Shown piece by piece: positions 38,860 to 47,384 of a DNA stretch of 64,000 nt (positions are counted from its first letter, which is position 1; the number at the start of each line of letters is the position of its first letter). The stretch is taken from contig NZ_JAOWPT010000002.1 in the NCBI RefSeq assembly GCF_025753855.1, positions 620,001 to 684,000 of the forward strand, written 5' to 3'. The DNA is from Mesorhizobium sp. ZC-5 (GTDB lineage: Bacteria; Pseudomonadota; Alphaproteobacteria; Rhizobiales; Rhizobiaceae). Below the pieces are notes generated by a model, which worked only from the letters and a program-made list of their open reading frames with translations, was not told where the DNA came from and did not search any database. The position numbers were made by a program, and so were the translations under genes.

Positions 38860-39672
38860 CTAAAACCGATAGCGCAGGAGCCGCCCGATCCGCCGCAGCG
38901 GCGGGATGAAACGCCACAGGAATATGATCGCCTTGGCCGCGGAGCTCATATGTGCAGCGTGCTTTGGCTCGTAGGCGGTGGTCTCCTCGATCAGGTGCAG
39001 GCCGGGGACCGACCGTTCGAGGTCATGCGGATCGTTGATCGCCCAGTGAAGCTCGGCCCCTGTCGCCCGCAAGGACGGGCTCAGCCGCACAAGTTTGAGG
39101 CCGAGATTGCTATAGGCGTCGAGAATGAGTTCGCCACGATCGAAATGCTTCACCAGCGCGGAAAACAACCGCTCTCCGTCTTCGGCATGAAGATAAGGCG
39201 TCAATCCCTCCGCCACGATCATTGCCGGGCCGGCTGGAATTTGCGCGAGCCAGTCCTGTTCGGTCACGGATGATGGCACAAGGAGATAGTTTTCGCGCGC
39301 GGGATAGAGTTTTCGCCTGAGAGCGACGACCTCGGGATAGTCGATGTCGAACCATCTCACATCGGCCGGCGGATCAATCCGGAATATCCGCGTATCGAGG
39401 CCGCAGCCGAGATGAAGCACCGTGGCGCCGGGGTTATGCGCGAGGAAATCGCGGACCCAATCGTCCAGTCTCCTTGCCCGGATCGCAAGTCCTACGCCGA
39501 GGTTTTCATCCACCTTGAGCCGGGAAAAGTCATAGTCGATCTTGCCGATTGCCTCGTTGGCGTAGCGATCGTTCAGCAACGAACCGGGCCGTCGGCTTTC
39601 CAGTGCCTTGCCGTAGAGCGTGATCAGCAAGGTCTCCTTTTCCTTGGTGAAGTGCACCTTCTCGCCGGCCAT
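38860..39672 (-). CDS. LCM/PPM1-type class I SAM methyltransferase
   Basis: A 270-residue methyltransferase of the leucine carboxyl methyltransferase family. The SAM-binding motif is TVLHLGCGLDTRIFRI near residue 85, followed by VRWFDIDYPEVVALRR, and AMIVAEGLTPYLHAEDGE is the conserved later block. Bacterial members methylate small molecules or polyketides rather than phosphatase tails; the substrate here is unknown. It ends 9 bases from the convergent DUF2244 gene. Confidence 0.9.
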   Translation of the reverse strand: MAGEKVHFTKEKETLLITLYGKALESRRPGSLLNDRYANEAIGKIDYDFSRLKVDENLGVGLAIRARRLDDWVRDFLAHNPGATVLHLGCGLDTRIFRIDPPADVRWFDIDYPEVVALRRKLYPARENYLLVPSSVTEQDWLAQIPAGPAMIVAEGLTPYLHAEDGERLFSALVKHFDRGELILDAYSNLGLKLVRLSPSLRATGAELHWAINDPHDLERSVPGLHLIEETTAYEPKHAAHMSSAAKAIIFLWRFIPPLRRIGRLLRYRF

Positions 39673-39786
39673 GGCTCCGTCCTCTTCATGCGGGCCTTTT
39701 TATTTGGGTTGCAGCGCCGGCAAGGCAAGTTTCGGGTGGTTGTACCAGGCACGAAGGACGATATTCGGCGCCAAGGAGAGATTGCC

Positions 39787-40704
39787 ATGAACGCTCACAT
39801 GTCCGTTAATACCCAGATGTCGATGAAACCCTCCGCCGTCCTGCAACGTGAAATCACCCCGCAAGGCGGCGATTACGAAACCGTGCGGCGTGTCATCGAG
39901 AAGATCAGCCTCGACTATCGCGACCAGCCCTCACTGGAGACGCTGGCCGAGGAGGTCGGCGAAACCCCGACCGGGCTGCAGAAGCTCTTCACCCGCTGGG
40001 CTGGATTGTCGCCCAAGGGCTTCCTGCAGGCCGTGACGCTCGACCACGCGAGACGGCTGCTCGATGACGGCATGCCACTGCTCGAGGCCTCCTACGAGGT
40101 AGGCATGTCCGGTCCGGGACGCCTGCACGACCTGTTCGTTACGCACGAAGCAATGTCGCCCGGCGACTACAAGACACGTGGCGATGGCCTGACCATCCGT
40201 TACGGCTTCCACATCTCGCCGTTCGGCGTTGCACTGATCATGGTCACCGACCGCGGCCTTGCCGGCCTTGCCTTCAACGATGCCGGCAGCGAGCGCGCCG
40301 CGTTCGCCGATATGTCGAGCCGCTGGCCGAACGCGACTTACGTGGAGGACATGTCGGCGACGGCACCCTACGCGGCCCGCGTCTTCGATCCCACGCATTG
40401 GCGTTCGGAGGAGCCGCTGCGCGTCGTCATGATCGGCACCGATTTCCAGGTTCGCGTCTGGCAGGCATTGCTGAAAATCCCGATGGGCAAGGCGTGCAGC
40501 TATTCGGCGATCGCCTCCGAAATCGGTTCGCCGGCGGCCAGCCGCGCGGTCGGTGCGGCAGTCGGCGCCAACCCGTTGTCCTTCGTCGTGCCTTGCCACC
40601 GAGCACTCGGCAAGTCGGGCGCCCTGACCGGCTATCACTGGGGCCTTACCCGCAAGCGGGCTATCCTCGGCTGGGAAGCGGGACAACTGACCGGAAACGC
40701 CTGA
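39787..40704 (+). CDS. AraC-HTH/O6-alkylguanine-DNA methyltransferase fusion
   Basis: A 305-residue Ada-like repair protein without the N-terminal phosphotriester domain. Residues about 30-125 are an AraC-type helix-turn-helix (LETLAEEVGETPTGLQKLFTRW). The C-terminal part is the methyltransferase, with the suicide cysteine C270 in VVPCHRALGKSG and the DNA-binding SAASRAVGAAVGANP-like helix. It repairs O6-methylguanine by accepting the alkyl group and may regulate transcription. GGAGAGATTGCC precedes ATG 39787. A hairpin lies 33 bases after the stop. Confidence 0.93.
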   Translation: MNAHMSVNTQMSMKPSAVLQREITPQGGDYETVRRVIEKISLDYRDQPSLETLAEEVGETPTGLQKLFTRWAGLSPKGFLQAVTLDHARRLLDDGMPLLEASYEVGMSGPGRLHDLFVTHEAMSPGDYKTRGDGLTIRYGFHISPFGVALIMVTDRGLAGLAFNDAGSERAAFADMSSRWPNATYVEDMSATAPYAARVFDPTHWRSEEPLRVVMIGTDFQVRVWQALLKIPMGKACSYSAIASEIGSPAASRAVGAAVGANPLSFVVPCHRALGKSGALTGYHWGLTRKRAILGWEAGQLTGNA

Positions 40705-40736
40705 TTGGCGCTGGCCTCCGCGCGGCCGTCGCGCTA

Positions 40737-40760
40737 GCCTCCCGCCTAACAGCGGGAGGC
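40737..40760 (+). promoter_or_regulatory. 9-bp hairpin containing the rbsK ribosome binding site
   Basis: GCCTCCCGC (40737-40745) pairs perfectly with GCGGGAGGC (40752-40760) around a CTAACA loop. GGGAGG in the 3' arm is the ribosome binding site of the GTG start at 40765, so folding would hide it. No T-run follows. It may also end the upstream transcript. Confidence 0.5.
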
Positions 40761-40764
40761 CTTC

Positions 40765-41667
40765 GTGATCATCGTCATCGGTTCCATCAACCTCGACCTG
40801 ATTGCCACCGTCGACCGGCTGCCCGCCGCCGGCGAGACCGTGCCCGGGGACAGCTTCAAGACAGCGCCGGGCGGCAAGGGCGCCAACCAGGCGTTGGCCG
40901 CAGCGCGGGCCGGCGAGAAGACCCGGATGGTCGGCGCGGTCGGCAAGGACGCCTTCTCCCGGGAGGCGCTTGCGCTTCTCGATGCCGGTGGTGTCGACCT
41001 GAGTGGCGTGCGCGAAACGCACGCGTCCACCGGCACAGCGCTGATCCTCGTCGCCGCCGATGGCGAGAACATCATTGCCGTGGTGCCCGGCGCCAACGGC
41101 TCCGTGCTGCCGGGAGATCTCGCGAGGCTCGACTTGGCGGCGGGAGATCTGGTCCTGCTGCAGCACGAGATCCCGTTGCAGACAGTCGAGGCCGCTCTTG
41201 AGGCGGCCCGTGCGGCGGGTGCTTTAACGCTGCTCAACACCGCGCCATTCTACGCCGAGGCGGCCAATTTTCTCGAAAAAGCAGACTATGTCGTCGCCAA
41301 CGAAACCGAGTTCGATCTCTATGGAGAAGAGCTGGCATTGCGTGGCCGCGACCGCCCATCCCGCATGAAGAGTTTTGCGGAGAAGACCGGCCGCACCATC
41401 ATCGTCACATTGGGCGGCGAGGGCGTTCTGGCGGCAACACCGGACGAGTTCCTGAAGGTTGGGGCGCTGCGCATCACGCCGGTCGACACCGTCGGCGCCG
41501 GCGATACGTTCTGCGGCTACCTCGCCGCCAGCCTGGCCTCCGGCCTTGCGTTGGAAGACGCTTTGCAGCGGGCCGCGGCTGCCGGTTCGCTGGCCTGCCT
41601 GAAACCCGGCGCGCAACCGTCAGTACCGCTGGCTTCGGAAGTCGCTGCCGCGCTGCATCGGTTCTGA
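40765..41667 (+). CDS. rbsK: Ribokinase
   Basis: A 300-residue PfkB-family kinase that phosphorylates ribose at the 5 position. GSINLDLIATVDRLPAAGETV and GGKGANQALAAARAG are the typical ribokinase N-terminal blocks, and DTVGAGDTFCGYLAA carries the catalytic Asp. The start is GTG 40765 with GGGAGG upstream inside a hairpin. No ribose transporter is next to it, but a nucleoside hydrolase that releases ribose lies nearby at 42384. Confidence 0.93.
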   Translation: MIIVIGSINLDLIATVDRLPAAGETVPGDSFKTAPGGKGANQALAAARAGEKTRMVGAVGKDAFSREALALLDAGGVDLSGVRETHASTGTALILVAADGENIIAVVPGANGSVLPGDLARLDLAAGDLVLLQHEIPLQTVEAALEAARAAGALTLLNTAPFYAEAANFLEKADYVVANETEFDLYGEELALRGRDRPSRMKSFAEKTGRTIIVTLGGEGVLAATPDEFLKVGALRITPVDTVGAGDTFCGYLAASLASGLALEDALQRAAAAGSLACLKPGAQPSVPLASEVAAALHRF

Positions 41668-41732
41668 CCTGCCACTCTTGACGAACGCATTGCAAAATGC
41701 AGCCTGATGGCTGAACCGCCAGAGGACGAACA

Positions 41733-42347
41733 ATGTCGCTCGAAGTCTACATCGCCTATACACTCGCCTGCATCGTCATCATCCTCGTGCCGGGGCCGAC
41801 GGTCACGCTGGTGATCGCATCGAGCATGCGGCACGGCACCCGTGCTGGTCTGCTCAACGTAGCCGGAACCCAGGCCGGCATTGCCGTGATGATCGCCATC
41901 GTCGGCATCGGCCTCACCTCGATGATCGAGGCGATGGGCCACTGGTTCGAATGGGTGCGACTGCTCGGTGCTGCCTACCTGATCTATATCGGCTGGCAAA
42001 TGATCCGTTCGAGCGGCAAGCTGGCCGAAGGCGAGGTCCCGGTCGCGCCCCGTGGCGGCTTTTTCCTGCAGGGTTTCCTGGTCGCCGTCAGCAACCCGAA
42101 AACACTGATCTTCTTCGGCGCCTTCATCCCGCAGTTCATCGACCAGAGCCTCGAATACATGCCGCAGATTGTCATCATGGGTGTCACGGCGCTGGTTTTC
42201 GCGGCGTTTTCGGACTCGGCCTATGCCATCGTCGCCGGACGCGCCGGCAAGGCGCTGTCCGCCCGCCGTGTGAAGCTTTTGTCGCGGCTCAGCGGCGGTT
42301 TCCTGATCGGCGGTGGCCTGTGGCTGGCGTTTTCGCGGGCGAAGTGA
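41733..42347 (+). CDS. LysE family translocator
   Basis: A 204-residue inner-membrane exporter of the LysE/RhtB family with six helices. Typical blocks are VPGPTVTLVIASSMRHGTRAG in the first loop, AAYLIYIGWQMIRS, and GFLVAVSNPKTLIFFGAFIPQF. It probably exports an amino acid or related compound, with unknown specificity. It ends 9 bases before a short GC-rich hairpin shared with the convergent nucleoside hydrolase gene. Confidence 0.92.
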   Translation: MSLEVYIAYTLACIVIILVPGPTVTLVIASSMRHGTRAGLLNVAGTQAGIAVMIAIVGIGLTSMIEAMGHWFEWVRLLGAAYLIYIGWQMIRSSGKLAEGEVPVAPRGGFFLQGFLVAVSNPKTLIFFGAFIPQFIDQSLEYMPQIVIMGVTALVFAAFSDSAYAIVAGRAGKALSARRVKLLSRLSGGFLIGGGLWLAFSRAK

Positions 42348-42355
42348 TGCTCCAA

Positions 42356-42377
42356 CCTTCCCCTCAAAGGGGAGGGT
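42356..42377. repeat. Palindromic GC-rich repeat, likely bidirectional terminator
   Basis: TCCCCT (42359-42364) and AGGGGA (42368-42373) flank a CAA loop, in a CCTTCCCCT/AGGGGAGGG setting. It lies between two convergent stops. A longer relative lies at 61371-61411, so it belongs to a dispersed repeat family. Confidence 0.6.
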
Positions 42378-42383
42378 AACTCG

Positions 42384-43325
42384 CTACAACCTCCCCAGCC
42401 GCTCCACCAGCAGCGCGAAGAAGCCGTCATGGTCGATGTCGCGCATCACGGTGGCGTTTTTCGGCCGCTTGGTAACGCCCCACCAGTCGATCACGGTCAT
42501 GCCCATGGTGAGTTCCGAGGCGGTTTCGACGCTGACGTTGCATTCACGCCCCTTGAAAAGCTCGGGCTTGAGCAGGTAGGCGATGACGCAGGGATCATGC
42601 AGCGGGCCGCCGTCGGTGCCGTACTTCTCTTCGTCGAAGCGCTCGAAGAACTCCAGCATCTGCGCGGTCGCGATGCCGACCCTGGTGCCGAGCTTGCGGA
42701 AGGCGGCGACGCGCTTCGATGTGGTGAGTGCCTTGTGGGTGACGTCGAGCGGCATCACCACGATCGGCACTCCGGAGCGGAACACGACGTCGGCGGCATG
42801 CGGATCGACATAGATGTTGAACTCGGCGATCGGCGTCACGTTGCCGCCCTCGAAGAAGCCGCCGCCCATCAGCACGATCTTTTCGATGCGCTTGGCGATT
42901 TTCGGCTCGCGGATCAGCGCCAGCGCGATGTTGGTGAGCGGGCCGAGCGGGCACAGCGTCACCGTGCCGCTTTCCTCCGCCATCAGCGTCTCGACGATGA
43001 AGTCGACCGCATGCTGATCCTGCAGCTTCATCTTCGGTTCCGGCAGGTCCGGACCGTCAAGCCCGGTCTTGCCGTGCACCTCCTCGGCGGTGACCAGTTC
43101 GCGCACCAGCGGGCGGATGGCGCCGGAAAAAACCTTGGTGTCCGGCTTGCCGGCGAGTTCGCAGATCTTGCGCGCATTCTTCTCGGTCAGTTTCAACGGA
43201 ACGTTGCCGGCGACCGCGGTGATGCCGAGGATGTCGAGTTCCGGGCTGGCCAGGGCCAGAAGGATCGCCACGGCATCGTCCTGGCCGGGATCCGTGTCGA
43301 TGATGATCTTCTGTGCCTTCGGCAT
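42384..43325 (-). CDS. Nucleoside hydrolase
   Basis: A 313-residue inosine/uridine-preferring nucleoside hydrolase-like enzyme that splits nucleosides into base and ribose. The calcium site is IIDTDPGQDDAVAILLA (D10, D12, D16, D17), the ribose site is LCPLGPLTNIALAL, and VLMGGGFFEGGNVTPIAEFN is the typical middle block. DPCVIAYLL carries a late Asp ligand. Substrate range cannot be set by eye. It is divergent from hsp20; salvage with the nearby ribokinase is a reasonable inference. Confidence 0.93.
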   Translation of the reverse strand: MPKAQKIIIDTDPGQDDAVAILLALASPELDILGITAVAGNVPLKLTEKNARKICELAGKPDTKVFSGAIRPLVRELVTAEEVHGKTGLDGPDLPEPKMKLQDQHAVDFIVETLMAEESGTVTLCPLGPLTNIALALIREPKIAKRIEKIVLMGGGFFEGGNVTPIAEFNIYVDPHAADVVFRSGVPIVVMPLDVTHKALTTSKRVAAFRKLGTRVGIATAQMLEFFERFDEEKYGTDGGPLHDPCVIAYLLKPELFKGRECNVSVETASELTMGMTVIDWWGVTKRPKNATVMRDIDHDGFFALLVERLGRL

Positions 43326-43358
43326 CTTTTCCCCTCGCCTTTGCTCTTCTTTTTCAGT

Positions 43359-43387
43359 CTTGAACTTGTTTGCGGCGCGGACCATAT
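43359..43387 (+). promoter_or_regulatory. Candidate sigma-32 promoter of hsp20
   Basis: CTTGAA at 43359-43364 and GACCATAT at 43380-43387 are 15 bases apart, fitting the heat-shock pattern CTTGAA-N13-15-CCCCATNT with six of eight -10 positions. The transcript would start near 43394. Confidence 0.5.
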
Positions 43388-43393
43388 CAGCAT

Positions 43394-43451
43394 CATCGGG
43401 AGAAATGCCATCCGGGTTTTTCCCTTTTTCGTCGCTCCCTGGAGGACAAAG
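43394..43451 (+). ncRNA. ROSE-like RNA thermometer in the hsp20 leader
   Basis: The last part of the leader can fold as in rhizobial ROSE elements. TCGCTC at 43432-43437 faces the ribosome site GGAGGA at 43441-43446. Pairs are 43432-43446, 43433-43445, 43435-43444, 43436-43443 and 43437-43442, with G43434 bulged and CCTG as loop. The U(U/C)GCU motif opposite the ribosome site is the hallmark of ROSE. Upstream leader bases (GGGTTTTTCCC) can form a second small hairpin. Melting at high temperature would open translation. Confidence 0.6.
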
Positions 43452-43880
43452 ATGTCTCGTATGACGCCCTTTTCGAGCCCGCTTCTGCTTGGCTTCGATG
43501 CCATGGAAAAAACGCTCGAAAGGCTTGCCAAAACCGGCGACACCTATCCGCCTTACAACATCGAACGCCTGCGCGGTGCCGATGGCCAAGGTGAAAGGCT
43601 GCGCATCACGCTGGCTGTCGCCGGCTTCTGCGACGCGGACCTGGAAGTCACCACGGAAGAGAACCAGTTGGTCGTGCGTGGCCGCCAGGGCGAAGAGAAC
43701 AGTGGCCGCGAATTCTTGCATCGCGGCATTGCATCCCGCCAGTTCCAGCGCACTTTTGTGCTCGCCGATGGCATGAAGGTGGCGGCGGCGGAGTTGAAGA
43801 ACGGGCTTTTGTCGATCGATCTCGACCGTCCGCAGCCCGAACGCCTGGTACGAAAAATAAACATCTCGGTGAAAGACTGA
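43452..43880 (+). CDS. Small heat shock protein, Hsp20/IbpA type
   Basis: A 142-residue class A rhizobial small heat shock protein. The N-terminal arm starts SRMTPFSSPLLLGFDAMEK, the alpha-crystallin domain spans about 35-130 with LRITLAVAGFCDADLEV and the FLHRGIASRQFQRTFVLADG block, and the late AELKNGLLSIDL is the usual GxL motif. It binds unfolding proteins as an ATP-independent holdase in the cytoplasm. GGAGGA precedes ATG 43452 inside the thermometer hairpin. DUF1150 follows 74 bases later, a common pair. Confidence 0.95.
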   Translation: MSRMTPFSSPLLLGFDAMEKTLERLAKTGDTYPPYNIERLRGADGQGERLRITLAVAGFCDADLEVTTEENQLVVRGRQGEENSGREFLHRGIASRQFQRTFVLADGMKVAAAELKNGLLSIDLDRPQPERLVRKINISVKD

Positions 43881-43954
43881 ACTCCGGACCCCTCCGGAAC
43901 CAAAGGCTCTGTGGTGGGTTGGTCAATAGGACGGCCCCGACAAAGGAGGCTCAA

Positions 43955-44212
43955 ATGACACAGAACGACGTGAGAATTGCAGTTACTCCGGCCCAGCTCG
44001 CCCATCTCGGCGAAGGCACCGTTGCTTACCTGCGTGAAATGGGCAGCGACGAGCTGATGGGCAAGTTCCCCGGCCTTCCGCAGATCGAGCCCGGCACCAA
44101 GCTCTGGGCGCTGTTTGCTGCCAATGGCCAGCCGATTCTTTTGTCGGACGAACGCGACCGCGCACTTGCCGGTGCTTTCGAAAACGACCTGACTCCGGTC
44201 GCCATTCACTGA
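43955..44212 (+). CDS. DUF1150 family protein
   Basis: An 85-residue soluble protein with the DUF1150 signature: LAHLGEGTVAYLREMGSDEL and LWALFAANGQPILLSDERDRAL. In alphaproteobacteria this family often follows an hsp20 gene, as here, so it may belong to the heat response; its activity is unknown. AAAGGAGG before ATG 43955 decides the start. A strong terminator lies after it. Confidence 0.9.
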   Translation: MTQNDVRIAVTPAQLAHLGEGTVAYLREMGSDELMGKFPGLPQIEPGTKLWALFAANGQPILLSDERDRALAGAFENDLTPVAIH

Positions 44213-44231
44213 CCGGTGCCCCTGAAATGCA

Positions 44232-44253
44232 AAGGGCGGCATGTGCCGCCCTT
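44232..44253. terminator. Bidirectional terminator between DUF1150 and ptsN
   Basis: AAGGGCGGC (44232-44240) and GCCGCCCTT (44245-44253) form a perfect 9-bp stem around ATGT, between two convergent stop codons. Confidence 0.7.
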
Positions 44254-44281
44254 GAGACCGTCCCCGGCCGTGTGAAGCCGA

Positions 44282-44746
44282 TCAGGCCGCGTGAGACGCC
44301 GGCGTCGATGCCAGGAAGGCATGGATAGCCGCGGAATCCTTGGTCCCACGTATCTTTGCCACCGTATCCGCGTCGCGCAGAACCCGCGCAATCCGCGATA
44401 GCGCCTTGAGGTGATCGGCGCCCGCACCCTCCGGCGCCAACAGCAGGAAGACCAGGTCGACTGGCTGGTCGTCCAGCGCTTCGAAGTCCACGGGCTGGTC
44501 GAGCCGCGCGAAAACCCCGGTGATGCGGCGAACCCCGGCCAGCTTGCCGTGCGGAATGGCGATGCCGTTGCCAACGCCGGTCGAACCGAGGCGCTCGCGC
44601 TGCAGGATCGTGTCGAAGATTTCCCGCTCCGGGATGCCGGTGATCGCGGCGGCTTTTTCGGAAAGCAATTGCAGAAGCTGCTTCTTGGAGTTGGCCTTCA
44701 AGGTCGGCATGATCGCCGGAACCTCGATCAGATCGTTAAGATCCAT
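44282..44746 (-). CDS. ptsN: PTS IIA-like nitrogen regulatory protein PtsN
   Basis: Final phosphate acceptor (EIIA-Ntr) of the regulatory nitrogen PTS, controlling potassium uptake, metabolism and sigma-54-linked functions in other bacteria. The 154-residue protein has the phosphorylation site H66 in IAIPHGKL, preceded by LQRERLGSTGVGNG, and DLVFLLLAPEGAGADHLKALSRIAR as typical end block. It lies downstream of rpoN and hpf, the usual linkage. The gap to hpf is 75 bases. Confidence 0.96.
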   Translation of the reverse strand: MDLNDLIEVPAIMPTLKANSKKQLLQLLSEKAAAITGIPEREIFDTILQRERLGSTGVGNGIAIPHGKLAGVRRITGVFARLDQPVDFEALDDQPVDLVFLLLAPEGAGADHLKALSRIARVLRDADTVAKIRGTKDSAAIHAFLASTPASHAA

Positions 44747-44821
44747 TTTCTATGTATCCTTTAGCTCTGTCCGTACCCGCCGCCAGGCCCCACCGCCCTG
44801 CGGTCCGGTCGAGAGTTCTGC

Positions 44822-45400
44822 CTATCCCTTGGCCGCCGCCGTAGACGGATCGATCCAGCCGATATTTCCGTCGGCCCGGCGATAGACGATGTTGACGTGA
44901 TCGCTTCCGGCATTGCGGAACACGAAAACGGGACTGTCCTTGGTGTCGAGTTCTATGACAGCGGAAGCGACCGACATGGTTCGCAGCGCGACCGTCGACT
45001 CGGCGACGATGGCCGGCGCATAATCCTCCGGGACTTCCTCGTCGTCGTCCGCGATGGGCGCCATAACCGTATAGGCGATGTCCGTCGAGTTGCCGTTGCC
45101 GCCTGGGCCGTGCGACTTCAGCCGTCGCTTGTAGCGTCGCAGCCGCTTCTCGAAGCGGTCGGCCGCAGCCTCGAAGGCAGCCGTAGGCTCCTGGGCGTCG
45201 CCGGTTGCCTGCAACGCCATCCCGGAATCGAGATGGATCATGCAATCGGCGGTGAAGCGGGATCCGGATTTGACCACGTTGACGCGGCCGGAGAAGCCGC
45301 CGTCGAAATATTTGTCGATCGCCTCGCCGATCCGGCTTTCGATGCGGGTCCGGAAAGCGTCGCCGATTTCCATATGTTTTCCCGATATGCGCAGGCTCAT
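44822..45400 (-). CDS. hpf: Long-form ribosome hibernation promoting factor
   Basis: A 192-residue HPF. The N-terminal S30AE domain (about 1-105) begins LRISGKHMEIGDAFRTRIESRIG and ends in basic KRLRRYKRRLK. An acidic linker (DDDEEVPEDY) leads to the C-terminal dimerisation domain with DSPVFVFRNAGSDHVNIVYRR and DGNIGWIDP. Long HPF alone joins ribosomes into inactive 100S dimers. ATG 45400 is well placed. It sits between rpoN and ptsN, and its gap to rpoN (243 bases) leaves room for its own promoter. Confidence 0.96.
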   Translation of the reverse strand: MSLRISGKHMEIGDAFRTRIESRIGEAIDKYFDGGFSGRVNVVKSGSRFTADCMIHLDSGMALQATGDAQEPTAAFEAAADRFEKRLRRYKRRLKSHGPGGNGNSTDIAYTVMAPIADDDEEVPEDYAPAIVAESTVALRTMSVASAVIELDTKDSPVFVFRNAGSDHVNIVYRRADGNIGWIDPSTAAAKG

Positions 45401-45643
45401 CTGAAAACTGACCTTCCCTGTTCAGACTTCAAACTGTTTGGAGTTTATACCCGTGGCCGAAGCGCACAAGGTTCGCGGCGGTTTAAGCGCCGATTTAAGT
45501 CCGAACTTTCCGGTTGATAACAATCCCGTCTCCAGGACGGTTCCCTGCATGGAGCCAGAGCCCCGTCTCATGCGGGCGGGCTTCTAGTCACTTCGGCGGT
45601 GGTTGTCAATGAAGCTGCCCGGTCGGCAATCGGGACAGATGAG

Positions 45644-47170
45644 CTACCGTCCTGCCGATGCCATGGCGCGTTTTTCGCGCCGTCGCTGCACCGAGGAGGG
45701 AATGTTCATTCCTTCCCGATACTTGGCTACGGTGCGGCGGGCGATATCGACGCCGTTTTTCCTCAGCATATCCACAATGGCATCGTCGGAGAGAACGTCA
45801 GCCGGTTTTTCCGCGTCGATCATCTCGCGGATGCGGTCGCGAACCGCTTCCGATGAGTGCGCATCGCCACCTTCCGCCGAGGCGATCGACGCGGTGAAGA
45901 AATAACGCAGTTCGAAGGATCCGCGCGGCGTCAGCATATATTTGTTGGCGGTGACACGGCTGACGGTCGATTCATGCATGCCGATGGCATCGGCAACCGT
46001 GCGCAGATTGAGCGGCCGCAACTGCCTGATGCCGTGAACGAGGAAGGCGTCCTGCTGCCGGACGATCTCGGACGCCACCTTGAGGATGGTCCTGGCGCGC
46101 TGGTCCAGGCTGCGGGTCAGCCAGTTGGCATTCTGCAGACATTCGGCAAGGAAATCCTTCTCGGCCTGGTCCTTGGCATGGCTCGAGACGTTGGCGAAAT
46201 AGATCTGGTCGACCAGCACCCGCGGCAGCGTATCGGGGTTGAGTTCGACCGCCCAACTGCCGTCGCTCGCCGCCCGCACCACCACGTCGGGCACGATCGT
46301 GTCGGTATTGCCGCCGGAAAACGCCATGCCGGGCCGCGGATCGAGCGCCCGGATTTCGGCCAGCATGTCGAGCAGGTCTTCCTCGTCGACGCCGCAAATC
46401 CTCTTCAGCGTGTGAAAGTCGCGGCGCGCCAGGAGTTCGAGATTGTCGACAAGTGCGCGCATAGCCGGGTCGAGCCGGTCCCGCGAGGCAAGCTGCAACG
46501 CCAGGCACTCGGCGAGATCGCGGGCGAAAAGTCCGGCCGGGTCGAAGCCCTGGCATGCCGCCAGCACGTCTTGAACGGCCGTTTCATCGATTACCAGCCT
46601 GTCGGCGATCTCACCGATCTCAGCGCGCATGTAGCCGGCCTCGTCGAGTGCGTCGGCAAGTTCGCCGGCAATCAGCCGTGATGCGGGATCGGCAAAGGTC
46701 AGTGCGATCTGCTCGGCGACGTGGTCGCGCAGCGTAACCACCGAAGCCGCCATGTCTTCGAAGTCGAAAGCGTCGTTCGAAGTGCTGGAATTGCCGCTGC
46801 CCGCGGATTTCCATTGCGCGGAAAGATCCGGGCCAAGCCGCTCGCTGGTGCCGGGATCGTCAGGGAAGACGTTTTCCAGCGAGGTGTCGAGCTTTTCCGA
46901 CATGGTCTCGGCGCTCCACGGCGTCTCGGTTTCGGTGAACCAGTCGCTTTCGCCGTTACCGGACGACTGAGCTGCATCGGCGCCCGGCTCAGCGGGGCCG
47001 TCGTCGCGCGGTTCAGCGCGTTCCAGGAGCGGGTTGCGCTCGATCTCCTCGTCGACGAACCGCTCGAGTTCGACATGAGTGAACTGCAACAGCCGGATCG
47101 ACTGCAGCAATTGTGGTGTCATCACCAGCGATTGCGACTGGCGTAGCTGCAGTTTGGCCGCAAGCGCCAT
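45644..47170 (-). CDS. rpoN: RNA polymerase sigma-54 factor
   Basis: Alternative sigma factor for nitrogen metabolism and, in rhizobia, nitrogen fixation genes. The 508-residue protein has the Gln/Leu-rich region I (LQLRQSQSLVMTPQLLQSI), an acidic region II, the core-binding region and the helix-turn-helix. The RpoN box ARRTVAKYRE lies at 477-486. I start at ATG 47170 (MALAAKLQL); the upstream in-frame codons do not fit. lptB lies 214 bases upstream. Confidence 0.98.
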   Translation of the reverse strand: MALAAKLQLRQSQSLVMTPQLLQSIRLLQFTHVELERFVDEEIERNPLLERAEPRDDGPAEPGADAAQSSGNGESDWFTETETPWSAETMSEKLDTSLENVFPDDPGTSERLGPDLSAQWKSAGSGNSSTSNDAFDFEDMAASVVTLRDHVAEQIALTFADPASRLIAGELADALDEAGYMRAEIGEIADRLVIDETAVQDVLAACQGFDPAGLFARDLAECLALQLASRDRLDPAMRALVDNLELLARRDFHTLKRICGVDEEDLLDMLAEIRALDPRPGMAFSGGNTDTIVPDVVVRAASDGSWAVELNPDTLPRVLVDQIYFANVSSHAKDQAEKDFLAECLQNANWLTRSLDQRARTILKVASEIVRQQDAFLVHGIRQLRPLNLRTVADAIGMHESTVSRVTANKYMLTPRGSFELRYFFTASIASAEGGDAHSSEAVRDRIREMIDAEKPADVLSDDAIVDMLRKNGVDIARRTVAKYREGMNIPSSVQRRREKRAMASAGR

Positions 47171-47384
47171 TTTTACCCGTAGTCCCCGATCCGATACGCT
47201 GCGCGGACCCTCGCGCACAATTTTAGCCGACCCATTCAAACTGGCCCGGCTTTTGCTTGTCAAGTTGACCTTTAGCAAGCGGAGACTTGCCGGAACGTTA
47301 TTTTCCCGAGAATTTTGCTAAATATCCGGATTCAGAATGCCTGGATTATGGACGAATTCGGTTTATTGAAATCGCCCCGACTTT

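Noticed and set aside
45516-45541. GGAAC-N17-TGTT on the minus strand before hpf
   Set aside because: Imperfect -10 and more than 100 bases from the hpf start; chance match is likely.
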